A stretch of DNA of 64,000 nt from Paenibacillus sp. FSL R7-0204 (GCF_038002225.1 NZ_JBBOCA010000001.1:3596001-3660000), one strand, 5' to 3'. Counted from the stretch's first letter, positions 36,362 through 46,387 are shown. Notes: a model not told the origin generated them from the sequence alone. Numbers and translations: made by a program.

Positions 36362-38117
36362 TAGAACCCTCCTCAATGATATGTCTGTATAGAATCCGGT
36401 ACCCGTACGGCTCCAACGCCACGTTCATCATCCCGCGATCTGGAACGACCGCTTCACCGGTCAGCGCATCCAGCCAGTCACTGGTCTCCATCGGGTGGCT
36501 GAGTGTGCGGGGCTGCGGTGAATTGTTCATCCAGACCGTGAAGTGGATCAGCTCATCTGCGCGCTCATAGACGATGCACGGGTCGTGCTCGCAGGCCTGA
36601 AGAATCCGGAAGCGGCCTTCACGAAGCGCCTTATGCTCCTTGCGCAGATTAATCATCATCCGGTAAAAGTCATACAGCTCGCGGTCCTGCTTGTCCTGAT
36701 CCCATTCCATACATTTGCGGCAATCCGGGTCCTCATTGCCGGTCAGGCCAATCTCATCGCCGTAATAGATGCAGGGAGTACCCATGAAGGTGAACAGGAA
36801 GACGACCGTCAGCTTCAGCTTCCGTTTATCTTCACCAAGGACGGTGAGCAGGCGGGGGGTGTCATGGCTGCCGAGGAGATTGAAGACCACCTCGTTCGTC
36901 TGCTGCGGATAACGCATGAGCAGGCCGCCGATCCGGTGGCCGAAGGTGATTCCGTCCATCCCGCCGTTGAAGAATTCCAGCACCGTTCCCGAGAAGGGAT
37001 AGTTCATCACCGAATCGAACTGGTCGCCGAGCAGCCAGGTTAAGGAGTCGCTCCACACCTCGCCGACGATGTAGGCATCCGGGTTCGCGGCTTTGACTAC
37101 CTTGCGGAAATCGCGCCAGAAGTGATGGTCCACCTCATTGGCCACATCCAGCCGCCAGCCGTCCACCTTGATCTCCTTAATCCAGTATTCAGCAACCTCC
37201 AGCAGATAAGATTTTACTTCATGATTGGCGGTGTTGAACTTCGGCATATTGCCGTAGAAGCCGAACGTGTCATAGGTGGGAATGCCGTCCACAACCGCAG
37301 CCGGAAAAGAGTTCACATGGAACCAGTCCCGGTAGACCGAATACTCCCCCTTGGCCAGAACATCCTGGAAGGGCGGGAACTGATCGCTGCAATGGTTGAA
37401 TACGGCGTCAAGCATAACGCGCAGACCCCGTCTATGGCATTCCTCGACGACCTGCTTCAGCAGCTCATTATCGCCGAAATGCGGGTCGACTCTCCGGTAA
37501 TCCACAATGTCATATTTATGGTTGGAAGGGGAGATGAACAGCGGGGTGAAGTAGAGGGCATTGACGCCCAGCTCCTGCAGATCATCCAGATGATCCAGCA
37601 CGCCCTGAAGGTCGCCGCCGAAGAAATTATTCAGCTCGGGCTTGCCGCCCCAAGGCTGCGTGCCTTCCGGATTAATCAGGGGATTGCCATTCGCGAACCG
37701 CTCGGTCAAGATTTGGTAGAATACTGCATCCTTCGCCCAGGGAGGGACCCGAAACAAGTCAATTCCGTGGATATAGGGGAATTCGTAGAAGTGGTTCGGC
37801 GGCGGCGGGCATTCGGAGCGGATACCGTTATCGAGCAAATAGACCGTCTCCATGCCTTTGCTTACGCGAAAAGTATAGCTAAGCCGCTTATATTTGGGCC
37901 GGACTGCTGCTTCCCAGTAGTCGAATCTGTCATCGGAGGCGGCCTTCTCCATGATAATGTCATAAGAAGTATGCTGCCAATCGTACTTGTCGCCGGTAAG
38001 GGCGACCACGTAGTCCACATCATCACGTTTGGTGCGCACACGCAGATGAATCGTTTCTGTATCATAGGCATAGGCCCATTTGTCACGCGGAACATGGTAC
38101 ATCGCTTCAAGCAGCAT
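36354..38117 (-). CDS. GH13 alpha-glycosidase, neopullulanase/cyclomaltodextrinase type
   Basis: A 587-residue cytoplasmic enzyme. It has an N-terminal starch-binding-like domain typical of the neopullulanase/maltogenic amylase/cyclomaltodextrinase group, the DAVFNH region, nucleophile Asp in DGWRLDVANE, acid Glu in IVGEVW, the third acid in LLGSHDTPRL, and a C-terminal beta domain. No signal peptide is present, so it likely degrades imported maltodextrins or cyclodextrins inside the cell. ATG 38117 follows AGGAGGTG and is better than the extended ATG 38273. The broken NTF2-like gene follows with an eight-base overlap. A -10 TATAAT lies upstream on the minus strand. Confidence 0.92.
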   Translation of the reverse strand: MLLEAMYHVPRDKWAYAYDTETIHLRVRTKRDDVDYVVALTGDKYDWQHTSYDIIMEKAASDDRFDYWEAAVRPKYKRLSYTFRVSKGMETVYLLDNGIRSECPPPPNHFYEFPYIHGIDLFRVPPWAKDAVFYQILTERFANGNPLINPEGTQPWGGKPELNNFFGGDLQGVLDHLDDLQELGVNALYFTPLFISPSNHKYDIVDYRRVDPHFGDNELLKQVVEECHRRGLRVMLDAVFNHCSDQFPPFQDVLAKGEYSVYRDWFHVNSFPAAVVDGIPTYDTFGFYGNMPKFNTANHEVKSYLLEVAEYWIKEIKVDGWRLDVANEVDHHFWRDFRKVVKAANPDAYIVGEVWSDSLTWLLGDQFDSVMNYPFSGTVLEFFNGGMDGITFGHRIGGLLMRYPQQTNEVVFNLLGSHDTPRLLTVLGEDKRKLKLTVVFLFTFMGTPCIYYGDEIGLTGNEDPDCRKCMEWDQDKQDRELYDFYRMMINLRKEHKALREGRFRILQACEHDPCIVYERADELIHFTVWMNNSPQPRTLSHPMETSDWLDALTGEAVVPDRGMMNVALEPYGYRILYRHIIEEGSND

Positions 38118-38261
38118 AGTAGCACCTCCTGTAAGTTGGGTGGAAGCTGTAATGATTCGTGCGGCAATTGGAGATAATCTATAGTAGATAGTATTATATA
38201 CCACCTTCATAGGATGTGCATTTTTTTGTCGCCGTAGCAGGTTTTTGTCACAAAATTGTCT

Positions 38262-38290
38262 TTGCATATTCATGCGAAGTGATTTATAAT
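38262..38290 (+). promoter_or_regulatory. Sigma-A-type promoter of the amino acid ABC operon
   Basis: TTGCAT (38262-38267), a 17-base spacer and TATAAT (38285-38290), 62 bases ahead of the binding-protein gene. Confidence 0.75.
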
Positions 38291-38351
38291 AAATCGGTCA
38301 ATGAGACGGAACAGTAGAGAGAACATAAACAGAATAGGGGAGACGGAGCAA

Positions 38352-39176
38352 ATGAACAAATGGGGTAAACTTTCTATGGGACTGCTGCTGGCAGCAGGAC
38401 TCTTGGCCGGATGCGGCTCCAATAATGATAAGAACAATACCGCAGCAAGCGGAAATGGCGGTGCTGCAAGCACAGAGGCGCCGGCCAAGAAGCTGATAAT
38501 GGGTACAAGCGCAGACTTTCCTCCATATGAATTCCACAAGATGGTTGAAGGTACGGATACGATTGTTGGTTTCGATATTGAGATTGCCAAGGAGATTGCC
38601 GCTGATCTGGGCCAGGAGCTGGAGATTAAGGATCTTCCGTTCGACTCTTTGCTGAATGAGCTGGCAAGCGGCCGGATCGATATGGTCATCTCGGGACTTA
38701 GCCCCACACCGGAACGCGCTGAAGCTGTAGGCCTTTCGGACATCTACTATAAGGCAGAGCAGGCTGTCGTAGTGCGTGAAGCCGACAAGGACAAATTCGC
38801 TACCATGGACGCACTGAAGGGCGCCAAGATCGGAATTCAGACCGGTTCCATCCAGGAGGGGATCGCTAAGGGCATCGAAGGCGCACAGCTGACCTCCCTC
38901 AGCAAAATCTCCGAAATCGTCCTGCAGCTGCAGTCGAACCGGGTGGATGCTTCCATCATGGAAGGACCTGTTGCCAAGTCCTTTGTGAAGAACGTCAAGG
39001 GCCTCGTGATCACCGATGCCAAGCCGGAGGTTGAAGATGACGGTTATGCCATCGGCGTGAAGAAGGGCAACACCGAGCTGCTCGATCAAGTGAATAAGAC
39101 ACTCGGACGCCTGAACTCCGAAGGCAAGATTGATGAATTCGTAGCGGCAGCAAGCGAGCTTGCTGAGAGCAAATAA
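38352..39176 (+). CDS. Polar amino acid ABC transporter substrate-binding lipoprotein
   Basis: The 274-residue protein has a lipoprotein signal with lipobox LLAGC, then a bacterial extracellular solute-binding family 3 domain (MGTSADFPPYEFHK, VGFDIEIAKEIA, DMVISGLSPTPERA, IGIQTGSIQEG). This family carries polar amino acids such as glutamine, arginine or cystine to an inner-membrane permease; the exact ligand cannot be told. ATG 38352 follows GGGGAGACGGAG. A terminator-like hairpin between this gene and the permease gene should give higher output of the binding protein. Confidence 0.93.
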   Translation: MNKWGKLSMGLLLAAGLLAGCGSNNDKNNTAASGNGGAASTEAPAKKLIMGTSADFPPYEFHKMVEGTDTIVGFDIEIAKEIAADLGQELEIKDLPFDSLLNELASGRIDMVISGLSPTPERAEAVGLSDIYYKAEQAVVVREADKDKFATMDALKGAKIGIQTGSIQEGIAKGIEGAQLTSLSKISEIVLQLQSNRVDASIMEGPVAKSFVKNVKGLVITDAKPEVEDDGYAIGVKKGNTELLDQVNKTLGRLNSEGKIDEFVAAASELAESK

Positions 39177-39253
39177 TACGCGAAGCCGCATATACGGATA
39201 GCAGAGATCAAGATAGGCCCGCAACTGGCTGCGGGATCATGCTTTACCATGCA

Positions 39254-39288
39254 GAAAATGGCGGTGATCCGCCGTTTTCTATTTTTTT
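39254..39288 (+). terminator. Attenuator-like terminator inside the amino acid ABC operon
   Basis: GAAAATGGCGG/CCGCCGTTTTC stem (one G-T pair), TGAT loop and seven T just after. It lies between the binding-protein gene and the permease gene, a common place for a partial terminator. Confidence 0.82.
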
Positions 39289-39311
39289 GAGAAGAGGAGG
39301 GTTTGAGGGCA

Positions 39312-39971
39312 ATGAATGTATTCGATATGGCTTATGAGTACCGCAATTTATTCTTATCCGGTCTGCAGTATACACTACTGCTTGCAGTGCTGGGGGTATT
39401 CTTCGGTTTCGTACTCGGCATCCTGGTGTCGCTCCTGCGGATGTCCAAATGGAGAATTCTGCGCTTTATCGCCACCGCATGGGTGGAATTTTTACGCGGG
39501 ACGCCGATGCTGGTGCAGCTGTTTCTGATTCACTATGGGTTGACGGAGCTTGGACTTGAGTTTACGCCGATCCAGTCCGGTGCGATTACATTAACCATCA
39601 ACAGTTCTGCTTATCTGGCGGAGATTTTCCGCGCGGGGATTCAGGGTGTAGACCGCGGTCAGGTTGAAGCGGCGCGTTCACTCGGAATGAAGCAGGGGAT
39701 GACGCTGCGCTACATTGTGCTGCCGCAGGCGATTAAGAACGTGCTGCCAGCCATCGGCAACGAATTTATTACCATCATCAAAGAATCTTCAATCGTGTCT
39801 ATGATCGGGGTTGCAGACCTGTTCTTTCAGGCAAAGACCATTACAACGATTACGTATGAGGGCCTAACACCCTATGTTATTATTGCCATCATGTATTTCG
39901 TACTGACATTCACACTATCCAAGCTGCTGGGTATATTGGAACGGAGGCTGAACACGGATGATCGAGGTTAA
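39312..39971 (+). CDS. Polar amino acid ABC transporter permease
   Basis: A 219-residue HisM/GlnP-type permease with about five membrane helices, the EAA loop ([22 protein letters not shown]) that contacts the ATPase, and the [18 protein letters not shown] segment. The TTG at 39303 is too near AGGAGG, so ATG 39312 is chosen. The ATPase gene overlaps its end by 14 bases. It works with the binding lipoprotein and the ATPase as one importer. Confidence 0.93.
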   Translation: MNVFDMAYEYRNLFLSGLQYTLLLAVLGVFFGFVLGILVSLLRMSKWRILRFIATAWVEFLRGTPMLVQLFLIHYGLTELGLEFTPIQSGAITLTINSSAYLAEIFRAGIQGVDRGQVEAARSLGMKQGMTLRYIVLPQAIKNVLPAIGNEFITIIKESSIVSMIGVADLFFQAKTITTITYEGLTPYVIIAIMYFVLTFTLSKLLGILERRLNTDDRG

Positions 39972-40680
39972 GAACCTGCAGAAAAGCTTTGGGAAGCTGG
40001 AGATCCTGAAGGGCATTGATCTGAATATTCACAAGGGCGAGGTCGTTGTCGTCATCGGTCCCAGCGGATCGGGCAAAAGCACCTTTCTGCGCTGTCTGAA
40101 CCTGCTGGAGCAGCCCACAGGCGGCGAGATTAGCTTCGAGGGTCAATCCATTACCGCGAAGCGGCATGACATCAACGTGACCCGCGAGAAAATGGGCATG
40201 GTGTTCCAGCAATTCAACCTGTTCCCGCACAAGTCCGTGCTGCAGAACATAATGCTCGCCCCGCTCAAGGTGAAGAAGCAGCAAGCTGCTGAGGCGGAGA
40301 AGTTCGCGATGGAGCTGCTGCGTACGGTAGGCCTTGAAGACAAGCGCGATGCTTATCCGGCCCAGCTCTCCGGCGGACAGAAGCAGCGGATCGCGATTGC
40401 CCGGGCGCTGGCTATGCAGCCGCATGTTATGCTGTTCGACGAGCCAACCTCGGCACTGGACCCGGAGATGGTCGGTGAAGTGCTGGAGGTTATGAAGCAG
40501 CTGGCGGTGAACGGCATGACCATGGTGATTGTAACGCACGAGATGGGCTTCGCCCGTGAAGTGGGGGACCGTATCCTGTTCATGGACGGCGGAGTGATTG
40601 TGGAGCAGGGGACACCGGCAGAGGTGTTCGGTCATCCCAAGCATGCCCGCACGCGCGATTTTCTCAGCAAGGTATTATAG
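39958..40680 (+). CDS. Polar amino acid ABC transporter ATP-binding protein
   Basis: The 240-residue ATPase of the GlnQ/ArtM class has Walker [11 protein letters not shown]-loop [10 protein letters not shown], signature [15 protein letters not shown], Walker [15 protein letters not shown] and the switch His in VTHEM. It begins inside the end of the permease gene. It powers the importer formed with the two genes upstream. Confidence 0.96.
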   Translation: MIEVKNLQKSFGKLEILKGIDLNIHKGEVVVVIGPSGSGKSTFLRCLNLLEQPTGGEISFEGQSITAKRHDINVTREKMGMVFQQFNLFPHKSVLQNIMLAPLKVKKQQAAEAEKFAMELLRTVGLEDKRDAYPAQLSGGQKQRIAIARALAMQPHVMLFDEPTSALDPEMVGEVLEVMKQLAVNGMTMVIVTHEMGFAREVGDRILFMDGGVIVEQGTPAEVFGHPKHARTRDFLSKVL

Positions 40681-40690
40681 TAGGCTGGCT

Positions 40691-40722
40691 AATAACCCCA
40701 CCGTATGGGGTTATTTTATTTT
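40691..40722 (+). terminator. Terminator of the amino acid ABC operon
   Basis: Perfect 10-bp stem AATAACCCCA/TGGGGTTATT with a CCGTA loop, followed by a T-rich stretch. Confidence 0.88.
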
Positions 40723-40788
40723 GGCGGAGTGCACAATGGGTGATATAGTATACAAATGATCAATCTACATGAAAAGGAGTACATACAG

Positions 40789-42315
40789 ATGAGAGATGAT
40801 CTTTGCCGGATCGGCATTATTGATATTGGTTCCAACTCCATACGACTTGTAATTTATGACACGACACAGGCAGGCGGCTACAAAATCATCAAGGAATGTA
40901 AGTACTCTGCCCGATTGAGCGAGAAGATTACGAAGGAAGGCCGGCTGGAGAAGAAGGATATGAATACGATCATACCTGTTCTTCAGCAGTTCAAGGAGAT
41001 TTGTGATGATTTTGAAGTAGAGAAAATCCGCGCAGGCGCCACCGCCGCCATCCGTAATGCAGCGAACTCTGCGGAGATCATCAGCTACCTGTCTGAGGCT
41101 TCGTCGATTCCAATTGAGGTGGTCAGCGGATATCAGGAGGCGTATTTCGGCTTCCTTGGGGTTATCAATGCTTTTGACGTTCAGGATGGCTTCGTGATTG
41201 ATATCGGCGGGGGCAGTACCGAGGTTACCTTATTCCGCGGACGTCGTTATCAGCAGAGTATCTCGTTCCCGTTCGGTGCGGTTAACACGAATCAGATGTT
41301 CAGCCAGGGCGGCAACTGGAACGCGGATCAGATCCGGAAGCTGCAATTATACGTAACCGGCAGGCTGGTGGAGCATGACTGGCTATCGACGGGCACAGGA
41401 CTTCCGTTATACGGGCTGGGAGGAACACTTCGCTCACTGGCGAAGCTCGATCAGCGGAACCGCGATTATTCTCTGCCTAATTCCCATGGCTATGTTTTGG
41501 AGAACGAGACGATCGAACGGTTCATGGAGGTTCTGCCCGCTACCCCGTTTGAGAAGCGCAAGGACCTGGACGGGCTGTCCAAAAGCCGGGCGGATATCAT
41601 CGTGTCCGGGCTGATTATTTTCCATACCGTCTATCATTACATTGGTGCCAGCCAGGCGCTGATCAGCGGGGAAGGCCTGCGTGAGGGCATGCTGCATGAT
41701 CTGCTGGAGCCGGAGCAGCCGGTGCGTGACAGTGCGCTGGAGTACAGCCTGGATACGATTATCCGCTTCGATATCCGTACCTCCAAGCGGCATCTCGACC
41801 ATATCAACAAGCTGGCGCTGAGCCTGCTGGGGGCCTTTGAGCGGGAAGGGGACCGGGAGGAGCAGGAGATGCTGGTCTATGTGGCGATTATGCTGCACCG
41901 GACAGGCTCCAACATTAACTATTATCAATCCAAGCGGCACACTCACTACTGGCTGATGAATTCACCCATCCGGGGACTGACGCACCGCCAGCTGATTCTG
42001 AGCGCGTACATCGCTTCCTACAGCACAAAAAGCCGGAAGCAGAAACTGTCCCTGATGCATAAGGACATTTTGCTGCCTTCCGACGAGGAATGGATTCATA
42101 AGCTGGGTACATTAGTGCAGTTAAGCATTGCGCTGGACAGCACCGAGATCGGCATTGTCAGCGGGCTGAAGTCCCGTATGCATAATCATACGCTGGATCT
42201 GGAGCTTCAGGGCGGACAGGTGCTTATCGGCCTGGAGGACATTGAGAACGCGCTCAAAGCTTTCAGGAATGCTTGGTCGGTGAAGGTAAAGCTCGGCTTC
42301 CCTTCCAGCGGGTAA
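40789..42315 (+). CDS. ppx: Ppx/GppA family phosphatase (exopolyphosphatase)
   Basis: A 508-residue protein with the ASKHA-fold phosphatase: IDIGSNSIRLVIYD near the start, DGFVIDIGGGSTEVTLF, the GLGGTLRSLAKLD loop, and a C-terminal HD-type helical domain (from about residue 320). It hydrolyses terminal phosphates of polyphosphate or pppGpp. ATG 40789 has AAAAGGAG upstream; the in-frame ATG at 40756 is unsupported. Its 3' end overlaps the convergent ppk gene by 53 bases, so synthesis and breakdown of polyphosphate are encoded on overlapping opposite strands. Confidence 0.93.
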   Translation: MRDDLCRIGIIDIGSNSIRLVIYDTTQAGGYKIIKECKYSARLSEKITKEGRLEKKDMNTIIPVLQQFKEICDDFEVEKIRAGATAAIRNAANSAEIISYLSEASSIPIEVVSGYQEAYFGFLGVINAFDVQDGFVIDIGGGSTEVTLFRGRRYQQSISFPFGAVNTNQMFSQGGNWNADQIRKLQLYVTGRLVEHDWLSTGTGLPLYGLGGTLRSLAKLDQRNRDYSLPNSHGYVLENETIERFMEVLPATPFEKRKDLDGLSKSRADIIVSGLIIFHTVYHYIGASQALISGEGLREGMLHDLLEPEQPVRDSALEYSLDTIIRFDIRTSKRHLDHINKLALSLLGAFEREGDREEQEMLVYVAIMLHRTGSNINYYQSKRHTHYWLMNSPIRGLTHRQLILSAYIASYSTKSRKQKLSLMHKDILLPSDEEWIHKLGTLVQLSIALDSTEIGIVSGLKSRMHNHTLDLELQGGQVLIGLEDIENALKAFRNAWSVKVKLGFPSSG

Positions 42316-44383
42316 CATCCATAGCGGCGAACTGGCTCCGGAGCGGGGCCTTTTTGTCGTCGTTCCGTTCATAATATCCGTTCGGCTGAAGGAAGCTGGA
42401 TTTGACATTGTCCATCAGCGACAGCTCCAGAATCTTGACAATCTGATCGCGGATACCGCTATCCTTCACCGGACACATCAGCTCGATCCGCCGGGTCAGG
42501 TTACGCGTCATCCAGTCGGCACTGGACAGGTAGACCTCGGGATCGCCGCCATTCTCGAAGTAATAGATGCGTGAATGCTCCAGGAAGCGGTCCACAATGC
42601 TGCGCACCGTAATGCGCTCACTGAGGCCTTCAATTCCCGGACGCAGGCAGCAGACTCCCCGGACGATCAGATCGATGGATACTCCCGCCTGAGCCGCGCT
42701 GTACAGATAATCAATAACCTCCTGGTTCGACAGGGAGTTCATCTTGGCGATAATCCGTGCAGGCCGGCCTGCGGCGGCATGCTCCGCCTCACGCAGAATC
42801 AGCTTCTGCAGCGACAGGCTCATATTGGTCGGTGCTACGATGAAGGAGTTCCAGTTGTAGTTGGCGGAGTAGCCTGTCATCTGATTGAACAGCTCTGACG
42901 CATCCAGGCCAATCTCATGATTGGCGGTGAACAGGCTAAGGTCGGTATAGGCCTTGGCCGTGCTGTCATTGTAGTTGCCTGTTCCCACGTGGACATAGCG
43001 GCGCAGCTCCGAGCCCTCCTGGCGGACGATCAGCGTTACCTTGGCATGGGTCTTGAGGCCGACGAGGCCGTAGACCACGTGGCAGCCGGACTGCTCCAGC
43101 TTACGCGCCCAGGCGATGTTGCGTTCCTCATCGAAGCGGGCCTTCAGCTCCACGACCACCGTAACCTGCTTGCCGGACTCGGCTGCGTTGGCGAGGGCAG
43201 TAATCAGCGGAGAATTGCCGCTGACCCGGTACAGCGTCATTTTGATCGCCATCACCTGCTCATCCTCTGAGGCCTGGATAATGAAATCCGTCATCGCGTC
43301 GAAGGATTCGTACGGATGATAGACTAGCACATCGCGCTGGCTCAGCACCTCGAAGAAATCTTCATTCTCATCGAATTCCGCCGGATACATCGGCTCGACA
43401 GGAGGATAGAGCAGATAGCTGAAGCCCTTCAGACTGCCGGTGAAGCTGCGCAGGAAGCCGAGATCAAGCGGACCTTCGATTTCGAAGACGAAGTCCTCCA
43501 GCTCGAATTCAGCTTGAAGCTGTTCCAGTGCATAAGGATGGATACCTTTCTGGACCTCCAGACGGGCAGGCACACCACGGCGGCGTTTGCGGAGCTCCTT
43601 CTCAATCTCCTCCAGCAGATCCTCCGCGCCTTCTTCATCTATCGTCAGGTCAGAGTTGCGGGTCAGGCGGAATTCGCTGACGGCTACCGGATCATACCCG
43701 CTGAACAAGGTCTGAATATGATGGCGGATCACATCTTCAATGAATACAAATTGCCGTTTTTTGCTGTTCGCGCGGTGCGGCAAGGGAATGCAGCGCGGCA
43801 GATTGGATGGAATTTGCAGAATGGCGAAGTAAGGATCTTCCTCCTGGCTGTTCTTGCGTGTCAGCACGACAGCCAGATAGATGAACTGGCTGTGAACCAG
43901 CGGGAACGGACGGCTCTGGTCGACGGCCATCGGAGTCAGCACAGGGAAAATAATATCACGGTAGTATTCCTCAATTGACTGCTCCTGTGCCGGTGTTAAG
44001 TCTTCATAATCAACGAACACAATGCCTTCTTTATGCAGGCTGCGTGAAATATCCTTAAAGGTGCGGTACTGGTCGGCGACAATCTTGGTTACCCGTTTGC
44101 TGAGGCGTTTATAAAGGCCGGAGGGAGTGTAGCCGGTGAAATCTTTTTTGGTATATCCCGCCCGGATCTGATCCTGGATGCCCGCTACCCGGACACTGAT
44201 GAACTCATCCAGGTTACTGGACACAATGGCCAGGAATTTGGCCCGCTCAATCAACGGGTTCTCCGGGTCCTGTGCTTCGCCGAGCACCCGGCGGTTGAAC
44301 TCGATCCAGCTGAGGTCACGGTTAAGATAGGCTGTTGCAGGACTGATATTGTTGATTTTTTTCTCATCTGTATTCACGTTCAT
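42263..44383 (-). CDS. ppk: Polyphosphate kinase 1
   Basis: The 706-residue enzyme makes polyphosphate from ATP. It has the N-terminal AYLNRDLSWIEFNRRVLGEA domain, the head domain with ILPV-type PFPLVHSQFIYLAVVLTRK, and the phospholipase-D-like catalytic core with the autophosphorylated His region GLKTHAKVTLI and YVHVGTGNYNDSTAKAYTDL. ATG 44383 follows TTGGAGGG. The gene end overlaps the convergent ppx 3' end by 53 bases; the overlap encodes the ppk C-terminal tail, outside the catalytic core. Confidence 0.96.
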   Translation of the reverse strand: MNVNTDEKKINNISPATAYLNRDLSWIEFNRRVLGEAQDPENPLIERAKFLAIVSSNLDEFISVRVAGIQDQIRAGYTKKDFTGYTPSGLYKRLSKRVTKIVADQYRTFKDISRSLHKEGIVFVDYEDLTPAQEQSIEEYYRDIIFPVLTPMAVDQSRPFPLVHSQFIYLAVVLTRKNSQEEDPYFAILQIPSNLPRCIPLPHRANSKKRQFVFIEDVIRHHIQTLFSGYDPVAVSEFRLTRNSDLTIDEEGAEDLLEEIEKELRKRRRGVPARLEVQKGIHPYALEQLQAEFELEDFVFEIEGPLDLGFLRSFTGSLKGFSYLLYPPVEPMYPAEFDENEDFFEVLSQRDVLVYHPYESFDAMTDFIIQASEDEQVMAIKMTLYRVSGNSPLITALANAAESGKQVTVVVELKARFDEERNIAWARKLEQSGCHVVYGLVGLKTHAKVTLIVRQEGSELRRYVHVGTGNYNDSTAKAYTDLSLFTANHEIGLDASELFNQMTGYSANYNWNSFIVAPTNMSLSLQKLILREAEHAAAGRPARIIAKMNSLSNQEVIDYLYSAAQAGVSIDLIVRGVCCLRPGIEGLSERITVRSIVDRFLEHSRIYYFENGGDPEVYLSSADWMTRNLTRRIELMCPVKDSGIRDQIVKILELSLMDNVKSSFLQPNGYYERNDDKKAPLRSQFAAMDVTRWKGSRALPSPTKHS

Positions 44384-44684
44384 GGACCCTCCAAGGTTGC
44401 TTCAATGTCTAGTTAAGATATCGTGTTCTTTCATTCTACTATTTGCTTGAGTGAGAAATGTTAAAACTGTGTAAAATTTTTGCGAATATTCAGGAAACAT
44501 GGCATATTTATGCCGGGTCCCTTAATAATGATTAAGAATATGTAATATTTATATCGGTTGACAGCGCTTTATTAGGGATAATTATTTCCAGTTGCCATAA
44601 AAACATAGCCAATGGTTACAAAGTTGTGATATATTCATTACTGTTAGTTTACAAACCGCGCGTCATCATTGAAGGAGGCTATTC
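44384..44684. other. Intergenic region between ppk and the 3D-domain gene
   Basis: AT-rich, about 300 bases, divergent. It holds no gene. A perfect -35 TTGACA lies at 44558-44563 but no good -10 follows at the right distance. A TGTAAA-N5-TGCGAA sequence at about 44471 resembles half of a WalR site. No riboswitch of the kinds usual before cell-wall hydrolases was recognised. Confidence 0.5.
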
Positions 44685-45368
44685 ATGAAACTCAAGATCA
44701 GAGCCATCACCGCCCTGGCGGCCGTACTGGGACTCGGCACCTTGCTTCACGCAGCTCCCGTTCAAGCCGACAGCGTACATATCGCTGGAGAGACTACAAC
44801 CTATTATACTCTATCCAATCATTATGGCATAAGCGTAGAAGAGCTTATGAATGCGAACCCGCAGATTTCAGCGCTAAATATCTATCCCGGGCTGAAATTC
44901 ACCATTCCGGGTGATGTTCAAGCCAAGACTGTGGCTGCAGCCAATACTGCAGCAGCTTCAGTAGAAGCTGTGGATGCTGCAGAAGTTCAAGCCTTGAGTG
45001 TGCAGCCGGCAACCAACACTGTTCAAGCCTGGGGCAAAGAATTCAATTATGCCAAAGTGCTGCAGGTCAAGGCTTCCGCCTATTCCTCAGCAGCCAGCGA
45101 GAATGGCAAGTGGGGCGCAGTCGATTATTTCGGCAATACGCTGAAGCTCGGAACCATCGCCGTTGACCCGAGCGTGATTCCGTTGGGAACGAAGGTGCTC
45201 GTAACCGGGTATACCCATCCGGGCCTTCCGAAGCAAGCCTTCGTAGCGACAGCGACGGATATGGGGAGTGCGATCAAGGGCAACCGGATCGATATCTTTA
45301 TTCCGGGCAGCCAGAGCTTTGTAGCCGATTTCGGTTACCAGTATGTACATTTATATATTATTGAATAA
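44685..45368 (+). CDS. Secreted LysM and 3D-domain cell-wall protein
   Basis: The 227-residue exported protein has a signal peptide (ITALAAVLGLGTLLHAAPVQA), a LysM-like module (TTYYTLSNHYGISVEELMNANP...IYPGLKFTIP), an Ala-rich linker, and a C-terminal 3D domain with the three Asp residues in AVDPSVIPLG, TATDMGSAI and RIDIF. 3D-domain proteins of the YocH/YuiC type are peptidoglycan lytic enzymes. ATG 44685 follows GAAGGAGG. A terminator follows. Confidence 0.9.
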   Translation: MKLKIRAITALAAVLGLGTLLHAAPVQADSVHIAGETTTYYTLSNHYGISVEELMNANPQISALNIYPGLKFTIPGDVQAKTVAAANTAAASVEAVDAAEVQALSVQPATNTVQAWGKEFNYAKVLQVKASAYSSAASENGKWGAVDYFGNTLKLGTIAVDPSVIPLGTKVLVTGYTHPGLPKQAFVATATDMGSAIKGNRIDIFIPGSQSFVADFGYQYVHLYIIE

Positions 45369-45415
45369 ACCGATAATGATAATTTGCACCACTGCAAGCA
45401 TAACAGGTATTAATG

Positions 45416-45464
45416 AAAAGGAAACAAAACCAGGCAGCTTCCGCCGGTTTTGTTTCCTTTTTTT
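45416..45464. terminator. Terminator between the 3D-domain gene and the deacetylase
   Basis: Nearly perfect 16-bp stem (AAAAGGAAACAAAACC and its complement), 14-base loop, T-run on the plus strand and a shorter one on the minus strand. Confidence 0.92.
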
Positions 45465-45490
45465 ATATTAGGACTCTAATTATCAAGCGG

Positions 45491-46387
45491 TTATTTGCTC
45501 TTGCTGACCTGGAGCATCTGGGGAACGGTCACGAAGCTGTATCCGCGCTGGCGCAGACTGCCGATGATCTCGGGCAGTGCCTGCAAGGTTCCCTGAAGAT
45601 TACTGCCCCTGCCGCCGCCGCCGTGCTGAAGGATAATAGCCCCTCTGCCGGCCCGGGAGAGGATGTTATGTTTGACCTGATTTTTGGACAGTCCTCTCCA
45701 GTCGAGGGAGTCGACGTTCCAGTTCACCAGCTTATAGCCATGCGCTTTCGCCCATTTAAGCTGCGGCTCGTTGATGTCGCCATACGGCGGGCGGATCAGC
45801 TTCGGCTTGTATCCGGCCATCAGCTGCAGAATATTCTCCGTCCGGATAATCTGGATGCGGAAGGCATTCATACTCAGCTTGCTGAACTGAGGGTGATTAT
45901 AGGAGTGATTGCCGATAGCATGGCCTTCGCGGATCATCCGGGCTACCAGGGCCGGATGCTTCTCCGCACGGCTGCCGACCACGAAGAAGGTAGCTTTGAC
46001 TTTATATTTGCGCAGCACATCCAGGAGCTGCGGGGTGAAGCGCGGATCAGGCACATCATCGAAGGTAAGAGCGATCATTTTGCGGCGGGGACCCTGGGTC
46101 TTGAGGGTCTCCGGGTATTTGCGCAATAACTGGCTGAGGGAGAGGCCCTTGCTCTTTTTATGGCGTTTTACTGAAGATTGGGAGGCCGCTGATCCCGCCG
46201 GTACCGCCGTTTCCTCTTCAATAGAAGCTTGTGGCCGGGAAGATGGCATGATCTCTTCTGCTGGCACTGGCGCAGGACTATCTGCCGCTGCTGCAGAGAC
46301 AGGCACAAACTCCGCAGCCGGTGCAGACAGGGCCAGGGCAATGACGGATATAAACAGCACAATGCGGCGTAATATTGCCAGTTTCAT
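45491..46387 (-). CDS. Secreted polysaccharide deacetylase (NodB type)
   Basis: A 298-residue protein with a signal peptide, a basic and Ser/Pro-rich linker, and a NodB-homology domain: TFDDVPDPRFTP (catalytic and metal Asp), HSYNHPQF (H-x3-H metal site), RPPYGD, DSLDWRG and ILQHGG. It removes acetyl groups from peptidoglycan or other N-acetyl sugars outside the cell. ATG 46387 has GGAGGAGG 11 bases upstream; in-frame GTG 46411 overlaps that site. It is convergent with the 3D-domain gene and divergent from namA. Confidence 0.92.
   Translation of the reverse strand: MKLAILRRIVLFISVIALALSAPAAEFVPVSAAAADSPAPVPAEEIMPSSRPQASIEEETAVPAGSAASQSSVKRHKKSKGLSLSQLLRKYPETLKTQGPRRKMIALTFDDVPDPRFTPQLLDVLRKYKVKATFFVVGSRAEKHPALVARMIREGHAIGNHSYNHPQFSKLSMNAFRIQIIRTENILQLMAGYKPKLIRPPYGDINEPQLKWAKAHGYKLVNWNVDSLDWRGLSKNQVKHNILSRAGRGAIILQHGGGGRGSNLQGTLQALPEIIGSLRQRGYSFVTVPQMLQVSKSK

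Noticed and set aside
44471..44590. WalR site or sigma-A promoter before the 3D-domain gene
   Set aside because: Only half a WalR site is present, and the TTGACA at 44558 has no suitable -10 at 16-18 bases.
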